From NCBI RefSeq assembly GCF_003287935.1, contig NZ_CP030287.1, positions 3,190,267 to 3,254,266 on the forward strand: 64,000 bases of DNA, read 5' to 3'. Shown here one piece after another: positions 33,369 through 42,398 of the stretch. The translations under genes were made by a program, and so were the position numbers. The notes beneath the pieces were generated by a model. The model did not search any database. It was not told the origin of the DNA and saw only the letters and a program-made list of their open reading frames with translations. Source of the stretch: Streptomyces sp. ICC1 (lineage in GTDB: Bacteria; Actinomycetota; Actinomycetes; Streptomycetales; Streptomycetaceae). The stretch's first letter is position 1. Each line of letters starts with the position of its first letter.

Positions 33369-33971
33369 ATGACCACGACGCCCTCGGACCTCCTGGCCCG
33401 TGCCCTCGACGCCCCGGGCGAGCCGCCCCTGCGCCCGCTGCCGCCCGTGGTGGCGGAACTCCTTCGTTCCCTGGCGGCCCCACCCAGGTTGGCGGCGCAC
33501 CTGCGCGCGGTCCACGACGTCGCAGCCGAACTGGTCGACTGGGTACGGGCCCGCTACCCGGCTCTGCCCGTCGACCGCGACGCTGTCCTCTTCGGCGCGG
33601 CGACCCACGACGTGGGCAAGACCTTGCACCCCGAGGAGCTCGCCGGGCCCGGCTCGGCACACGAGGCCGCCGGCCGCGGCCTGCTCCTGGCCCATGGCTT
33701 CGCGCCGGCCCTCGCCCGGTTCGCCGCCAGCCACGCGAGCTGGGACGGACCGGCCGTAACCATCGAAGACCTGCTCGTCAGCACGGCCGACAAGGTGTGG
33801 AAGGACAAGCGCGTACCCGACCTTGAGGACAGGCTCGTTCGGGTGCTGGCCGGGGCGGCGGGGCGGGAGCCGTGGGAGGAGTACCTCGCGCTCGACGACC
33901 TGCTCGCGCGCCTCGGCGCGGACGCCGCCGGTCGCCTGGCCTTTCAGGCGGCGTTCCCGGTCCACCCGTGA
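33369..33971 (+). CDS. HD-domain phosphohydrolase
   Basis: A 200-residue protein. The HD metal site comprises [14 protein letters not shown] near residue 45, [16 protein letters not shown] near 76, [11 protein letters not shown] near 118 and [11 protein letters not shown] near 138. It probably hydrolyses a phosphoester of a nucleotide or small metabolite. The ATG 33369 is 7 nt after TAGCGT and has no ribosome site, so it is likely leaderless. Divergent from the ComB-like gene. Confidence 0.82.
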   Translation: MTTTPSDLLARALDAPGEPPLRPLPPVVAELLRSLAAPPRLAAHLRAVHDVAAELVDWVRARYPALPVDRDAVLFGAATHDVGKTLHPEELAGPGSAHEAAGRGLLLAHGFAPALARFAASHASWDGPAVTIEDLLVSTADKVWKDKRVPDLEDRLVRVLAGAAGREPWEEYLALDDLLARLGADAAGRLAFQAAFPVHP

Positions 33972-34064
33972 CCCGTCGTGTCGCTCGAAGCCGGGGTCCG
34001 TGTATCGCGGGCGTACCGAAAATCGGATACGCCGCCACAACGGCCCTTCGTCTTCAATGGGGGC

Positions 34065-34775
34065 ATGAACCACGACGCATCCCTGTCGGCACCGCCCCGC
34101 CGCCCGCGCGGGATCGTGCTCCTCAGCCTGGCGGTCCTCGGCGGCATGGCGGGCGCCGCGTTCCTCGTGCGGCGGCCGCTCATGATGTCCGCTCCGGTGT
34201 GCGTGTCAGGGCGGTGGCACGGCTGCTTCGACACGTTCAACGGCGTGGTGCTCATGACGTTGGTCGCGCTGCCGTTGGCCGCCCTCGTGGTGTGGGCTCT
34301 GGCTCGCGTGCGGCGTGCCGCCGGGGGCCGCGCATCGGCGTGGCGGATGTCGCTGGCCGAGGTCGGCATGGTCCACGGGACCGTGCCGTGGATATGGATG
34401 ACCATGATGCCGGGCGCCGGGGCCGGCATCGTCCCCGGCCGGGTGAGCCTGGTACCGCTGCGGGACCTGGTCACGATGGGGCCGATCGGGATCATCGGCA
34501 ACCTGCTGGTCTTCGCGGCGCTGGGGTTCTTCGCCCCGATCCGGTTCGCGGCGCTGGCGTCCGTGCCGCGGATCCTGCTGCTCGGGGCGGGCTGCTCGGT
34601 CCTGGTCGAGGTCGCGCAGTACGTCTTGTGGCTGGACCGGGTGTCCTCCGTGGACGACGTACTGGTCAACGCGGCCGGCGCCGCGCTGGCCGCACTGGCG
34701 TCGCGCCGCTGGTGGCGCACCGCGGCGCGGGCGCCGTCGGACCGGCCCCGCCCCGCGCTGGCCCCGACGGGCTGA
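34065..34775 (+). CDS. VanZ-family membrane protein
   Basis: A 236-residue protein with about five membrane helices and the VanZ landmarks LVPLRDL near residue 130, [14 protein letters not shown] near 150 and [22 protein letters not shown] near 186-207. VanZ-like proteins influence glycopeptide tolerance or cell-envelope properties; function here unproved. The start is ATG 34065 (MNHDAS). It lies just upstream of and co-oriented with a two-component system, but that system has its own leaderless promoter. Confidence 0.85.
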   Translation: MNHDASLSAPPRRPRGIVLLSLAVLGGMAGAAFLVRRPLMMSAPVCVSGRWHGCFDTFNGVVLMTLVALPLAALVVWALARVRRAAGGRASAWRMSLAEVGMVHGTVPWIWMTMMPGAGAGIVPGRVSLVPLRDLVTMGPIGIIGNLLVFAALGFFAPIRFAALASVPRILLLGAGCSVLVEVAQYVLWLDRVSSVDDVLVNAAGAALAALASRRWWRTAARAPSDRPRPALAPTG

Positions 34776-34848
34776 GCCGGGCCGGGTGCCGGGTGTGCCC
34801 GCGGCTTTCGATACGTCGGCGATACGGTGCGCTGTTTAGGCTTCGGGC

Positions 34849-35526
34849 ATGCGCGTACTGATCGTGGAGGACGAGCCCTACCTGGCCGAGGCGGTCCGTG
34901 ACGGACTGCGGCTGGAGGCGATCGCCGCCGACATCGCCGGCGACGGCGACTCCGCCCTGGAGCTGCTCGGCGTCAACTCCTACGACCTCGCGGTCCTCGA
35001 CCGCGACATCCCCGGCCCCTCGGGTGACGAGGTGGCCCGGCGCATCGTCGCCTCCGGCAGCGGGATCCCGATCCTCATGCTCACCGCCGCCGACCGGATC
35101 GACGACAAGGCCTCCGGGTTCGGGCTGGGCGCCGACGACTACCTCACCAAACCGTTCGAGCTGCGGGAGCTCGTCCTGCGGCTGCGGGCGCTCGACCGCC
35201 GACGCGTGTACGCCCGGCCCCCGGTCCGCGAGATCGCGGGTCTGCGGCTCGACCCCTTCCGCCGGGAGGTCTTCCGCGACGGACGGTACGTCGCGCTCAC
35301 CCGCAAGCAGTTCGCCGTGCTGGAAGTCCTCGTCGCCGCCGAGGGCGGGGTCGTCAGCGCCGAGGAGCTGCTGGAACGGGCCTGGGACGAGAACGTCGAC
35401 CCCCTCACCAACGCCGTGCGCATCACCGTCTCCGCCCTGCGCAAACGGCTCGGCGCACCCTGGGTCATCGCCACGGTGCCCGGCGTCGGCTACCGGATCG
35501 ACACGGGCGGGGCCACGGGTGCGTAG
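34849..35526 (+). CDS. OmpR-type response regulator
   Basis: A 225-residue regulator. The receiver has the acidic pair VEDEP at residues 6-10, phospho-acceptor Asp in VLDRDIPG near 52 and TKPF near 101. The C-terminal winged helix (RKQFAVLEVLVAAEGGVVSAEELLERAW) ends GVGYRID. ATG 34849 follows TAGGCT by 6 nt, so it is probably leaderless. It overlaps the kinase start. It is paralogous to the regulator at 46546. Confidence 0.92.
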   Translation: MRVLIVEDEPYLAEAVRDGLRLEAIAADIAGDGDSALELLGVNSYDLAVLDRDIPGPSGDEVARRIVASGSGIPILMLTAADRIDDKASGFGLGADDYLTKPFELRELVLRLRALDRRRVYARPPVREIAGLRLDPFRREVFRDGRYVALTRKQFAVLEVLVAAEGGVVSAEELLERAWDENVDPLTNAVRITVSALRKRLGAPWVIATVPGVGYRIDTGGATGA

Positions 35527-36628
35527 ACGCGCGGGGCTCAGCGCCCGACTGAAACTCACCCTCAGCTACGTCGGATTCCTGCTCCTCGCCAGCACCCTCC
35601 TGCTGGCCGTGGTGTGGGTGTTCCTGCTGCGGTACGTGCCCGACAACTCCCAGGGCCTTCTCGGGATCTCGCCCAACCGCTACCTGCTCCTGCACACCTT
35701 CGCCCCGGCCGCGGCCGCGGCGCTGGCCTGCCTGCTCGTGTTCGGCCTCCTGGGGGGATGGGTCCTCGCCGGCCGGATGCTCGCACCACTCACGCAGATC
35801 ACGGATGCGGCGCGAAGGGCCGGAAGCGGGTCCCTGTCGCACAGGATCCGCATGCAGGGTCGCCAGGACGAATTCCGTGAACTCGCCGACGCGTTCGACT
35901 CGATGCTCGACCAACTCGAGTCCCACGTCGCCGAACAGCGGAGGTTCGCCGCGAACGCCTCCCACGAGCTGCGCACCCCGCTGGCCATCTCGCGGGCGCT
36001 CCTCGACGTCGCCCGCAAGGACCCCGCGCGGGACCGGGGCGAACTCATCGAACGCCTGCACACCGTCAACACGCGGGCGATCGACCTCACCGAGGCCCTC
36101 CTGCTGCTCAGCCGCGGCGACGGCGGAAGCTTCCGCCGCGAGAGCGTCGACCTCTCCCTCCTCGCCGAGGAAGCCGCCGAAACGCTGCTGCCGCTCGCCG
36201 AACAGCGCCTGATCACGCTCGACGTCACCGGTGGGGCGGCCCCGGCCGGCGGCTCGGCCGAGCTCCTGCTGCGGATGGTGACGAACCTCGTCCAGAACGC
36301 CGTCGTCCACAACCTCCCCGCCGGCGGCACCGTGACGGTCCGCACCGGGGCGGACGGCGACACGAGCGTGCTGAGCGTCGAGAACACGGGCCGTCGGCTC
36401 CCACCGGAGCTGGTGGCGACCCTCACGGAGCCCTTCCAGCGCGGAACGGAACGCGTACGCACCGACGAGCACGCCGGTGTCGGCCTCGGACTGGCCATCG
36501 TCCACAGCATCGTCCGGGCCCACGGCGGGACCCTCGCCCTCGCTCCCCGCCCCGCGGGCGGTCTCCTCGTCACGGTCCGGCTCCCCGTCGACGGGAAACA
36601 GCGGATCCCCGCCGATACCGCGGGGTGA
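35519..36628 (+). CDS. Sensor histidine kinase
   Basis: A 369-residue membrane kinase, start GTG 35519 overlapping the regulator by 8 bp. Two membrane helices (residues ~12-35 and ~60-85) flank a short extracytoplasmic loop (YVPDNSQGLLGISPN). A HAMP domain follows, then the H-box NASHELRTPLAISR near residue 145, the N-box LVQNAVVHN near 262 and the G-box GVGLGLAIVHS near 320. The short loop suggests intramembrane or membrane-partner sensing, and the neighbouring VanZ protein is a candidate partner (inference). Confidence 0.9.
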   Translation: MRRRAGLSARLKLTLSYVGFLLLASTLLLAVVWVFLLRYVPDNSQGLLGISPNRYLLLHTFAPAAAAALACLLVFGLLGGWVLAGRMLAPLTQITDAARRAGSGSLSHRIRMQGRQDEFRELADAFDSMLDQLESHVAEQRRFAANASHELRTPLAISRALLDVARKDPARDRGELIERLHTVNTRAIDLTEALLLLSRGDGGSFRRESVDLSLLAEEAAETLLPLAEQRLITLDVTGGAAPAGGSAELLLRMVTNLVQNAVVHNLPAGGTVTVRTGADGDTSVLSVENTGRRLPPELVATLTEPFQRGTERVRTDEHAGVGLGLAIVHSIVRAHGGTLALAPRPAGGLLVTVRLPVDGKQRIPADTAG

Positions 36629-36643
36629 CTCCCCGGTATCGGC
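36611..36643 (+). terminator. Hairpin overlapping the kinase stop codon
   Basis: GCCGATACC (36611-36619) pairs with GGTATCGGC (36635-36643), continued by GGGG/CCCC after a 2-nt bulge, around the loop TGACT that contains the stop. It probably ends the two-component transcript. Confidence 0.55.
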
Positions 36644-36872
36644 TCGGGCTCCGCGCGGCGTGCCGGCTGCTGCCACACTCGGCCGCTGACATGGCAGGGC
36701 AGGTGATCCCCGTGGCCGCCGCGCTTGCGGGAGTCGCCCTCACTCTCCAGGTCCACGCCCATGGGCTACCCGCACCCCGGGCTCGGATCCGGGTGGCGTG
36801 CCGGTCGGTGACCGGACTCCGTCCGGAGCGCTGCACCGGGGCGCGGGAAGTCAGACGGGGATCAGCGGGTCG

Positions 36873-38495
36873 TCAACGGCCCTGTAGGGACTTGACGTTG
36901 TCGCCGAAGGTCCAGCCCTTCGAGCCGTCCCAGTTGATCGACCACGTCATCAGCCCCTTCAGCGCACCGCCGAAGGCGTTCCACGACTGGCTGACCAGGC
37001 TCGGAGCCATGTAACCGCCACCGGCACCGGGCTGGGCCGGCAGGCCGGGCACCTGCTTGTCGTACGGCACCTTGATGGTGGTGCCCTGGATGGTCAGGCC
37101 GTTGTTCAGGCACGTGGTCTGGGCGGTGAAGCCCTGCACGGTGCCCGCCTGGTAGGAGTCACCGGAGCAGCCGTACATGCTGCCGTTGTAGTACTGCATG
37201 TTCAGCCACCACAGTCGGCCGTTGTCGGCGTACTTCTTGATGATCGGCAGGTAGGAGCCCCAGATGGACCCGTAGGTGACGCTGCCGCCGGTGACGTACG
37301 CGGTCTCGGGCGCCATCGTCAGGCCGAAGCCCGCGGGCATCTGGGCCAGCACGCCGTCGATGATGCGCACCAGGTTGGCCTGGGAGGCGGACAGCGTGTT
37401 GATGTTGCCGCTTCCGGTCAGGCCGGTCTCGATGTCGATGTCGATCCCGTCGAAGTTGTACTTCTTGAGGATCGGGACGACGGTCGCCACGAACTTGTCG
37501 GCGACGGTGCTCGAGTTCAGGTCGATGCCCGCGGTGGCGCCGCCGATCGACATCAGGATCGTCGCCCCGGCCGCCTTGGCCTGGCACATCTCGGCGGGGG
37601 TCGAGACCTTGACGGTGGCGTCCATGCCGTCCTGCCACAGGACGGTGCCGTCCGAGAGGATCACCGGGAAGGCCGCGTTGATGACGTTGTAGCCGTGCGC
37701 GGCGATGCGGCTGTCCGTGATGGGGACCCAGCCCATGCCGGGGTGGACGCCGTTGGAGGCGCCGTCCCAGTTCTCCCAGTAGCCCTGCAGGACCTTGCCC
37801 GACGGCTTGGGCTTCGTGGGGCAGGTCTCGCCCGGCGGAGGCGTGGTCGGCGGCGCGGTGGTGGGCGGGGTGACGGTCGGCGTGGGGGTGCCGCCGGGGC
37901 CGGCGAGCGACACGTCGTCCGCGTGGTACGCGGGCTGCCCGTACCAGCCGTGCAGGTAGACGGTCACCGAGGTGGTGTTCGGGCCGGTGGTGAAGTTGAC
38001 GCTGAGCTGGCTGTACGACGGGCTGTTCGGCGTCCAGGTGGACGGCGTACCGGTGATGCCGGTGCCGGTGGCGCCCAGGTAGACGTAGCTGCCCTGGACG
38101 TACGCGCTCAGCGTGTACGGGGAGTTGGGCTGCACGCTGATGGTCTGGGTGCACTGGGCATTGTCCTGGCCGGCCGGCGTGGCCTTGAGCGCGGAGGCGC
38201 CGGAGCGGACCGGGCTGCTGACGGCCGCGCCAGAGCCGCCGGAGCAGGTCCAGGCGGAGAGTCCGTTCTCGAATCCGGAGTTGGCCACCAGGTTGGCGGT
38301 GGCGGCCCCGGCCGTGACGGATCCTGCCGCGGCGATGCCGGCGCCGATGACGGCGGTGGCGATCGCCCCGGCGAGGGAGCGGCCCAGGACGGTGGTTCCG
38401 CGCTTGCCGCGGCCGGTCCGGTACACCTGCGCTATGCGTTCCACGATCGCTCTTTGCGGGCGTGGACGCGGACTACGTGCCTTCCGACGGAACAT
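36873..38495 (-). CDS. Secreted GH18 chitinase with carbohydrate-binding module
   Basis: A 540-residue exo-enzyme. A long basic N-terminus and hydrophobic segment (LAGAIATAVIGAGIAAAG) form the signal, followed by a CBM (NLVANSGFENGLSAWTCSGG onward), a Pro/Thr linker and a GH18 catalytic domain with FDGIDIDIETG (DxxDxDxE; catalytic Glu) near residue 360. It hydrolyses beta-1,4 GlcNAc links in chitin outside the cell. The start is ATG 38495 behind AAAGGGAG. A DasR-type site lies 130 bp upstream. Confidence 0.9.
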   Translation of the reverse strand: MFRRKARSPRPRPQRAIVERIAQVYRTGRGKRGTTVLGRSLAGAIATAVIGAGIAAAGSVTAGAATANLVANSGFENGLSAWTCSGGSGAAVSSPVRSGASALKATPAGQDNAQCTQTISVQPNSPYTLSAYVQGSYVYLGATGTGITGTPSTWTPNSPSYSQLSVNFTTGPNTTSVTVYLHGWYGQPAYHADDVSLAGPGGTPTPTVTPPTTAPPTTPPPGETCPTKPKPSGKVLQGYWENWDGASNGVHPGMGWVPITDSRIAAHGYNVINAAFPVILSDGTVLWQDGMDATVKVSTPAEMCQAKAAGATILMSIGGATAGIDLNSSTVADKFVATVVPILKKYNFDGIDIDIETGLTGSGNINTLSASQANLVRIIDGVLAQMPAGFGLTMAPETAYVTGGSVTYGSIWGSYLPIIKKYADNGRLWWLNMQYYNGSMYGCSGDSYQAGTVQGFTAQTTCLNNGLTIQGTTIKVPYDKQVPGLPAQPGAGGGYMAPSLVSQSWNAFGGALKGLMTWSINWDGSKGWTFGDNVKSLQGR

Positions 38496-38627
38496 GGTGT
38501 GCTCCCTTTCCCGCCGAGCGCCATGGACAGGACCGGCGCGTGGGGGCGTGACGCCCGGCTCTGGGTGAGGTGGGGACATGTGGGGCTGTGCCGGACCGGA
38601 TCGTAGGAGGGACGGGGAGGCTGGTCA

Positions 38628-38643
38628 ATAGGTCTGGACCAAT
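38628..38643. promoter_or_regulatory. DasR-responsive element (dre) candidate
   Basis: ATAGGTCTGGACCAAT (38628-38643) closely fits the DasR operator ACTGGTCTAGACCACT, and a partial copy CTGGTCAATA precedes it. DasR represses chitinases until glucosamine-phosphate signals chitin use. It lies upstream of the chitinase on the correct side; 38496-38761 holds nothing else recognisable. Confidence 0.7.
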
Positions 38644-38761
38644 AGCGAGAAATGCGGCCCCCGTCGGGTGGATCCCGCAGCTTGCTCCGCTCCGCTCCGC
38701 TCTGGCGCCGGGGCCGGGGGCGGAGGCGGGGAGCGGAGGCGCGAAGGGGGTGCGCCGCGTC

Positions 38762-39676
38762 TCACCTCTCGGGGCTGGTGAGCTTCTCGGCCTTCCTGGC
38801 CGCCTCCCGCACCCGCGCCTTCGCCTTCTCGGCCGCTCGCCCGGCCTCCCGGTGGCCGGCCACCGCATCCGCGCCGGCGGCCCGCGCCGCCTCCAGCCGC
38901 TCCCCCGCTGCCCGTACGTCTTCCTCGGCCGCCTCCACGACCGCGGCCGCGCGGTCCGCCAACTCCTGCGCGGCGGACCGCGCCGCCTCCAGGCGCTCCG
39001 CCTCCGCCCTGGCCCCGGCCAACTCCGCCCGGGCCGCCTCCGCACGCTCACGGCGTACCGCCTCCGCACGCTCACGGCGTACCGCCCCCGCTCGGCCGTC
39101 GTCCGCATCCGGTCGCGGGGGCCGTACCCGCTCCGCCGCGGCTCCGGCCGGCCGGGCGGCCTGCTCCCGCCGCGCGAGAGCGGCTGCGGGCAGCGGTTCC
39201 AGGCCGGCGAAGCCCGAGACGGCGTCCGGGGCCTTCGCCAGCCGGCCCGCCGCCCACCGCTCGGCAACGCCGGCATCCGCGAGGACCGCGTGGAGGATCT
39301 GCTCGACCTCGTACAGCACCGGCCCGCTCACCGGCTGCCCGGCCTCGGCGGCCAGCGCACGCGCCGTACGGGCGAGCTCGCCGATCACCACGTGCTGATC
39401 ATGCGACAGCTTCCGCAACTCCCCCGCGTCCAGGGTCCGGTGCGCACTGCGGAGCGCCTCGCCGAGTTGGACGAGGCCGCGCGCCTCCTCCGGCCGCCGA
39501 CGGGCCAGCAGCCCGGCCGTCCACACCGCGACCGTCGGTTTCCGCAACGCCGCGATCAGGGCCGCGAGCTGCTTGTCGCCAGCCTCGCGGGCCTGGGCCG
39601 CGTACGCGTCGCGGGCCGCGGTGAACTCCGCCGGCCGCAGCCCGTACAACTCCACCGCCACCGATTCCACGTCCAT
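38762..39676 (-). CDS. Coiled-coil hypothetical protein
   Basis: A 304-residue protein. The N-terminal ~150 residues (VELYGLRPAEFTAARDAYAA, then AALRKPTVAVWTAGLLARRR) are conserved among Streptomyces hypotheticals. Residues ~190-300 are almost purely Ala/Arg/Glu heptads (AVRRERAEAVRRERAEAARA), a long coiled coil. No enzyme motif, signal or membrane segment. The start is ATG 39676 behind GGGAG. Function unknown. Confidence 0.7.
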   Translation of the reverse strand: MDVESVAVELYGLRPAEFTAARDAYAAQAREAGDKQLAALIAALRKPTVAVWTAGLLARRRPEEARGLVQLGEALRSAHRTLDAGELRKLSHDQHVVIGELARTARALAAEAGQPVSGPVLYEVEQILHAVLADAGVAERWAAGRLAKAPDAVSGFAGLEPLPAAALARREQAARPAGAAAERVRPPRPDADDGRAGAVRRERAEAVRRERAEAARAELAGARAEAERLEAARSAAQELADRAAAVVEAAEEDVRAAGERLEAARAAGADAVAGHREAGRAAEKAKARVREAARKAEKLTSPER

Positions 39677-39747
39677 GCCCGGAAGTCTCCCGCCCGCGCG
39701 CCGACCCATCCGGCACCTCAGGGCGCACCGCGCGTCGGTTCAGCGCA

Positions 39748-40785
39748 TTAGCGTCTCGGAGCCGTGAGTTCGATGGCGCGGAGCGCTGCGGCGAACGCTT
39801 GCCCGTCGGCCACGTCCATCGCGGTGTCGGCCAGTTTGATGACGTGCTCATCGCCGTGGGCGAGGGCGCGTTCGAGGACCTCGTCGGCGGTGACGCGCCC
39901 CGGCGACGCGTAGGGGATCGGGGCGTGCGTGGCGTACATCGCGGTCACCGCAGCGGAGGCCGTCCACGCCGCGTGCAGGCTCGGGACCCAGAGGGTGCGC
40001 GGCAGGGCGGGAAGGGTGCGCAGCACGGCGTTGGGTGCCGTCGCCGCGTGGACCAGCATGGTCTCCTCGCCGTGGCCGTGGGTGGCGTAGCGGTGGGTCG
40101 CGGCGCGCACCAGCTCTGCCAGCTTCCGTCGCGCCTCGTCGGGGTCGGACACCTCCGCCGCCCAGGCCGGCAGCCGGTCGACGCGGGCCAGCCTGTCGGG
40201 GAAACCGCCTCGGGGGTCCCTGATCGGCGGGACCGCGGCCAGGGCTTGGCCGGCGTCGGCGCCGTCGGCGACGCCGGCGGCATCGGGGAGCCCGGTGATC
40301 CCGGAGAGCGGGCGGTGCCTGGCGGCCCAGTAGCCGAGCCCATGGGCGAGTTCGGTGACGCGCGGCGCGCTCTCCCCGCCCTCCATGAGGGTGCGCACCG
40401 CGTGGCCCACCCGGATCACGGGGTGGGTGGACCCTCCGTACATCCCGGGCAGCAGCCGTGGCCACCACAGCGCCAGGAGCTGCCTCCAAGGGTGGTCGGC
40501 GAGCTCTCGTGAGAAGTACGCGATCCAGTCGGCTGCCCGGCTCGGGTCCCCCAGCGCGGTGTGCCGGTCGGCCTCCGCGATGGGAGCCACGGGGGCGGGG
40601 AACTCCTCGAGCTTCGTCTCGTAGAGGTCCAACCAGCGGTGCACGGCGCCCGGCTGCCCGCGCGAGGCGAGCGTCTCGACCACCATCGGGGCGTGATTGG
40701 TGAGCCTGCCCAGCCGTTCGGGGCCGGAGGCGTGCAGCCGTTCCAGCGCTTCGTCGAGTACGCCGCTTTCGTCGTGCGTGTCCAT
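39748..40785 (-). CDS. Questin-oxidase-like family protein (DUF4243)
   Basis: A 345-residue protein matching the questin oxidase/AflY family: LTNHAPMVVETLASRG near residue 28, HPVIRVGHAVRTLMEG near 120, ELAHGLGYWAARH near 145, MLVHAATAPNAVLR and HGDEHVIKLADTAMDV near 315. Family members perform Baeyer-Villiger-type oxygenation of anthraquinones in fungi; bacterial roles are unknown. The ATG 40785 is 7 nt after TAGCGT on the minus strand, with no ribosome site, so the mRNA is probably leaderless. Confidence 0.8.
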   Translation of the reverse strand: MDTHDESGVLDEALERLHASGPERLGRLTNHAPMVVETLASRGQPGAVHRWLDLYETKLEEFPAPVAPIAEADRHTALGDPSRAADWIAYFSRELADHPWRQLLALWWPRLLPGMYGGSTHPVIRVGHAVRTLMEGGESAPRVTELAHGLGYWAARHRPLSGITGLPDAAGVADGADAGQALAAVPPIRDPRGGFPDRLARVDRLPAWAAEVSDPDEARRKLAELVRAATHRYATHGHGEETMLVHAATAPNAVLRTLPALPRTLWVPSLHAAWTASAAVTAMYATHAPIPYASPGRVTADEVLERALAHGDEHVIKLADTAMDVADGQAFAAALRAIELTAPRR

Positions 40786-40919
40786 GCCGAGCACGCTAGC
40801 GCCGTGGCGCGGTTTCCCCATCGGGCCCTGGTCGGATCTCCGCTCCGACCAGGGCCTACGACCAAAGTCCCACCGACCGTCACCGCGCGGTCCGGCGCGA
40901 CGGTTGGCCCGTGCGGCTG

Positions 40920-41198
40920 TCAGATGCTCGTGAGATCCACCCACACCCACGGTTCGTGGTGCCACGAGCGCACTGCGCCGACCACCAGTTCAACGGTCGC
41001 TCCCACCGGCGGGAGGTCCCGCGCCAGCATCCTCACTCCTGGCTCGCCGCCACGGCGGATGGTGTCGAGTGAGGCGCCGACCGGCTCGTAGTCGGTCAGC
41101 TGCGCCGTGATGCCCCACGGCTGGTGGCTCGTGACGGTCGCTCGGACGGGATCGCCCGGGTGGAGCTCGCTGAGGGGACGCTTCGGATTGTCTGGCAT
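40920..41198 (-). CDS. Small S1-like RNA-binding domain protein
   Basis: A 92-residue protein consisting of one S1-like OB-fold: LHPGDPVRATVTSHQPWGIT, then a linker, VGATVELVVGAVRSWHHEPW and a terminal strand. S1 domains bind single-stranded RNA; the specific target is unknown. The start is ATG 41198 (MPDNPK) behind GAGAAG; an upstream ATG at 41216 is in frame but has no spaced ribosome site. Confidence 0.65.
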   Translation of the reverse strand: MPDNPKRPLSELHPGDPVRATVTSHQPWGITAQLTDYEPVGASLDTIRRGGEPGVRMLARDLPPVGATVELVVGAVRSWHHEPWVWVDLTSI

Positions 41199-41278
41199 GT
41201 CAGCATCTTCTCTCATCCCTCCACGGGCGCCGTGGGAAGCAGTCGCTCCGCGAAGTGCGCCACCGGGCGTGCGGTGGC

Positions 41279-41446
41279 CTAAGGGCTGTCCCGTAATCCC
41301 CGGTGGATCAGCGCGCGGCGTCAGATGCGGTGCATCGCAAGGCGGAGGAGCGTCCGCATACTGGGCGTATCCGGGCGTTCCGACAACGCGGCGAGGCGCC
41401 GTAGCTGTCGTCGTGCGCCCGCCGGGGATTACGGGACAGCCCTTAG
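41279..41446. mobile_element. 168-bp MITE-like element with 25-bp terminal inverted repeats
   Basis: The ends (41279-41303 and 41422-41446) are perfect 25-bp inverted repeats containing GGGCTGTCCCGTAATCCCCG. The 118-bp interior has no long open frame. The size, repeat length and CTAA/TTAG ends fit a non-autonomous element mobilised by an IS5-type transposase. Similar short GGGCTGTCCCGTAA-ended elements recur in Streptomyces genomes. The right end supplies the stop codon of the NmrA-like gene. Confidence 0.8.
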
Positions 41447-42309
41447 CCGCCGAAGTGGGCGCGGTGTTCGTGGAGGAAGGCGTCGACGGTGCGGGGCGGG
41501 CGGCCGAGGATGTCAGTGACGGTGGTGGTGGGGGTTTCGGGTCGGGTGACGGCGAGTTGCTGGATCTCCGTCACGTGGTCGGCGAGCCAGGCGGGCATGT
41601 GGGCGTCGCGGACGAGGTGGGCGCGCAGTTCGTCCGGGGTGAGGTTGACGTGGCGGATCCGGTTGCCGGTCAGGGCGGTCAGTCGCGAGGCGAGTTCGGG
41701 GTACGAGACGGCTTCGGGGCCGGTCAGGGTGTAGGTGCCGCCCGCGACGTCGGGCCTGGTGAGGGCGGCGGCGGCGACATCGCCTATGTCCCGGCAGTCG
41801 ACGTGGTTGCAGGGTGCGTCGCCCGTCGTGCCGAGGATGACGCCCTGGGCGACGGTGGGGGCCAGGCGCAGGAGGTTCTGCGTGAACGCGTAGGGGCGCA
41901 GGATGGTGTGGGTGAGGCCGGCGGCGCGCAGGTGTTCCTCGATGGCGTGGTGTCCGCGGGAGACGGCGACCGGGGAGTCGGGCTCGGCGGCGGGTGCGGA
42001 GATCTTGACGATGTGTCCGATGCCGGCGCGGGCGGCCGTGTCGATGACGCGGGTTTCGAGTTCGACCTGTACGGGGCTGTTGGCCATGGCGAGGAAGAGC
42101 TGGTCGGCGCCATTGAAGGCGGTACGCAGGGAGTGGGGGTCAGTGGCATCGGCGTACTGGACCTCGACGGGCGGTCGGTGTACGCCGCCCAGGCCGGGGA
42201 TCGCGATGTGCGGGGTGCGGGTCAGCGCGCGAACGGGGGCACCGAGCGCGAGGAGGCTGTGGAGCAGGGCGTTCCCGGTCGCTCCGGTCGCTCCCATGAC
42301 GACGATCAT
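41443..42309 (-). CDS. NmrA-like NAD(P)-binding protein
   Basis: A 288-residue atypical short-chain dehydrogenase. The dinucleotide motif VMGATGATGNALLHSLLALG is at residues 4-23; VKISAPAAEPDSPVAVSRGH near 105 is the NmrA/HSCARG pattern, and LRPYAFTQNLLRLAP near 140 follows. Members sense NADP(H) or reduce quinones/aldehydes. The start is ATG 42309 behind AAGGA. The TAA stop lies inside the terminal repeat of the MITE, so the native C-terminus may have been altered. It is part of the MarR-controlled unit with the membrane protein upstream. Confidence 0.82.
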   Translation of the reverse strand: MIVVMGATGATGNALLHSLLALGAPVRALTRTPHIAIPGLGGVHRPPVEVQYADATDPHSLRTAFNGADQLFLAMANSPVQVELETRVIDTAARAGIGHIVKISAPAAEPDSPVAVSRGHHAIEEHLRAAGLTHTILRPYAFTQNLLRLAPTVAQGVILGTTGDAPCNHVDCRDIGDVAAAALTRPDVAGGTYTLTGPEAVSYPELASRLTALTGNRIRHVNLTPDELRAHLVRDAHMPAWLADHVTEIQQLAVTRPETPTTTVTDILGRPPRTVDAFLHEHRAHFGG

Positions 42310-42398
42310 CGTGTGCTCATTCCTTTGGTGGCCTGGCCTCCCGGCGGCTGATGCCGGCGGGGTGGGCTCGGTCGGGCTTGGACTCGTGGGGGCCCCGG

